From Pycnopodia helianthoides (Eukaryota; Echinodermata; Asteroidea; Forcipulatida; Asteriidae), in the NCBI GenBank assembly GCA_032158295.1, contig CM063243.1:5712948-5776947 (forward strand): a DNA stretch of 64,000 bases, given 5' to 3'. A program made the position numbers and the translations under genes. This document shows positions 63,905-64,000 of this stretch, in pieces. Position 1 is the stretch's first letter, and every line of letters starts with the position of its first letter. The notes below the pieces were generated by a model. The model had not been told where the DNA came from and did not search any database. It worked only from the letters and a program-made list of their open reading frames with translations.

Positions 63905-64000
63905 TTGGCCTAAAAGGCCGAACGACGTCATCATGACATCATTTATTTCGCTTTTTCATCCGTGTACAAAACACATTGAATAAAGTGAAAACAAATCCGA
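63905..64000 (+). repeat. Second copy of the 43600 repeat, cut by window edge
   Basis: GACGTCATCATGACATCAT followed by TTGAATAAAGTGAAAACAAA matches 43645-43715 in the same orientation. Confidence 0.7.

Overview
The window is eukaryotic nuclear DNA: AT-rich, with genes split into short exons by introns carrying GT...AG borders, and a very high density of small non-autonomous transposons. No bacterial operon, rRNA, CRISPR array or complete virus is visible. The protein families, deuterostome-like exon sequences and types of repeat (tRNA-derived SINEs, TTAA and hAT-type MITEs, AACGTT-rich elements) suggest a marine invertebrate deuterostome, most likely an echinoderm such as a sea star. The species is an inference and cannot be proved from the window.

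Layout. (1) 1-16188, minus strand: carboxypeptidase Q (CPQ), 11 coding exons read by eye, with the last part of the gene lying off the left edge. (2) 18118-22703, minus: ALKBH1, 5 exons, complete, with an unusually long last exon. (3) 23055-26436, plus: SLIRP, 4 exons, complete, sharing a 351-bp head-to-head promoter interval with ALKBH1. (4) 28599-41781, minus: SNW1/SKIP, 15 exons, complete at 535 residues. (5) 49069-52134, minus: a secreted PAN/apple plus discoidin (F5/8C) protein that is frameshifted and for which no 3' exons were found. (6) 53-64 kb: no convincing gene; mostly mobile-element debris and tandem repeats.

The ALKBH1(-) SLIRP(+) SNW1(-) triplet has the same order and orientation as on human chromosome 14q24.3, so it is a conserved deuterostome gene block. 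ALKBH1 and SLIRP both act on mitochondrial or tRNA-related RNA; SNW1 is a spliceosome and transcription cofactor. CPQ is a secreted/lysosomal dipeptidase and is not part of that human block.

The most unusual content is in the repeats: a family of long-arm inverted-repeat elements with exact 9-bp target duplications that also exists as 40-bp and 60-bp miniature copies; a palindromic satellite split by a solo LTR with a 5-bp target duplication; nested foldback elements; several hAT-type elements with exact 8-bp duplications; and a partial exon duplication in CPQ. All calls were made by reading; no alignment or search was run.
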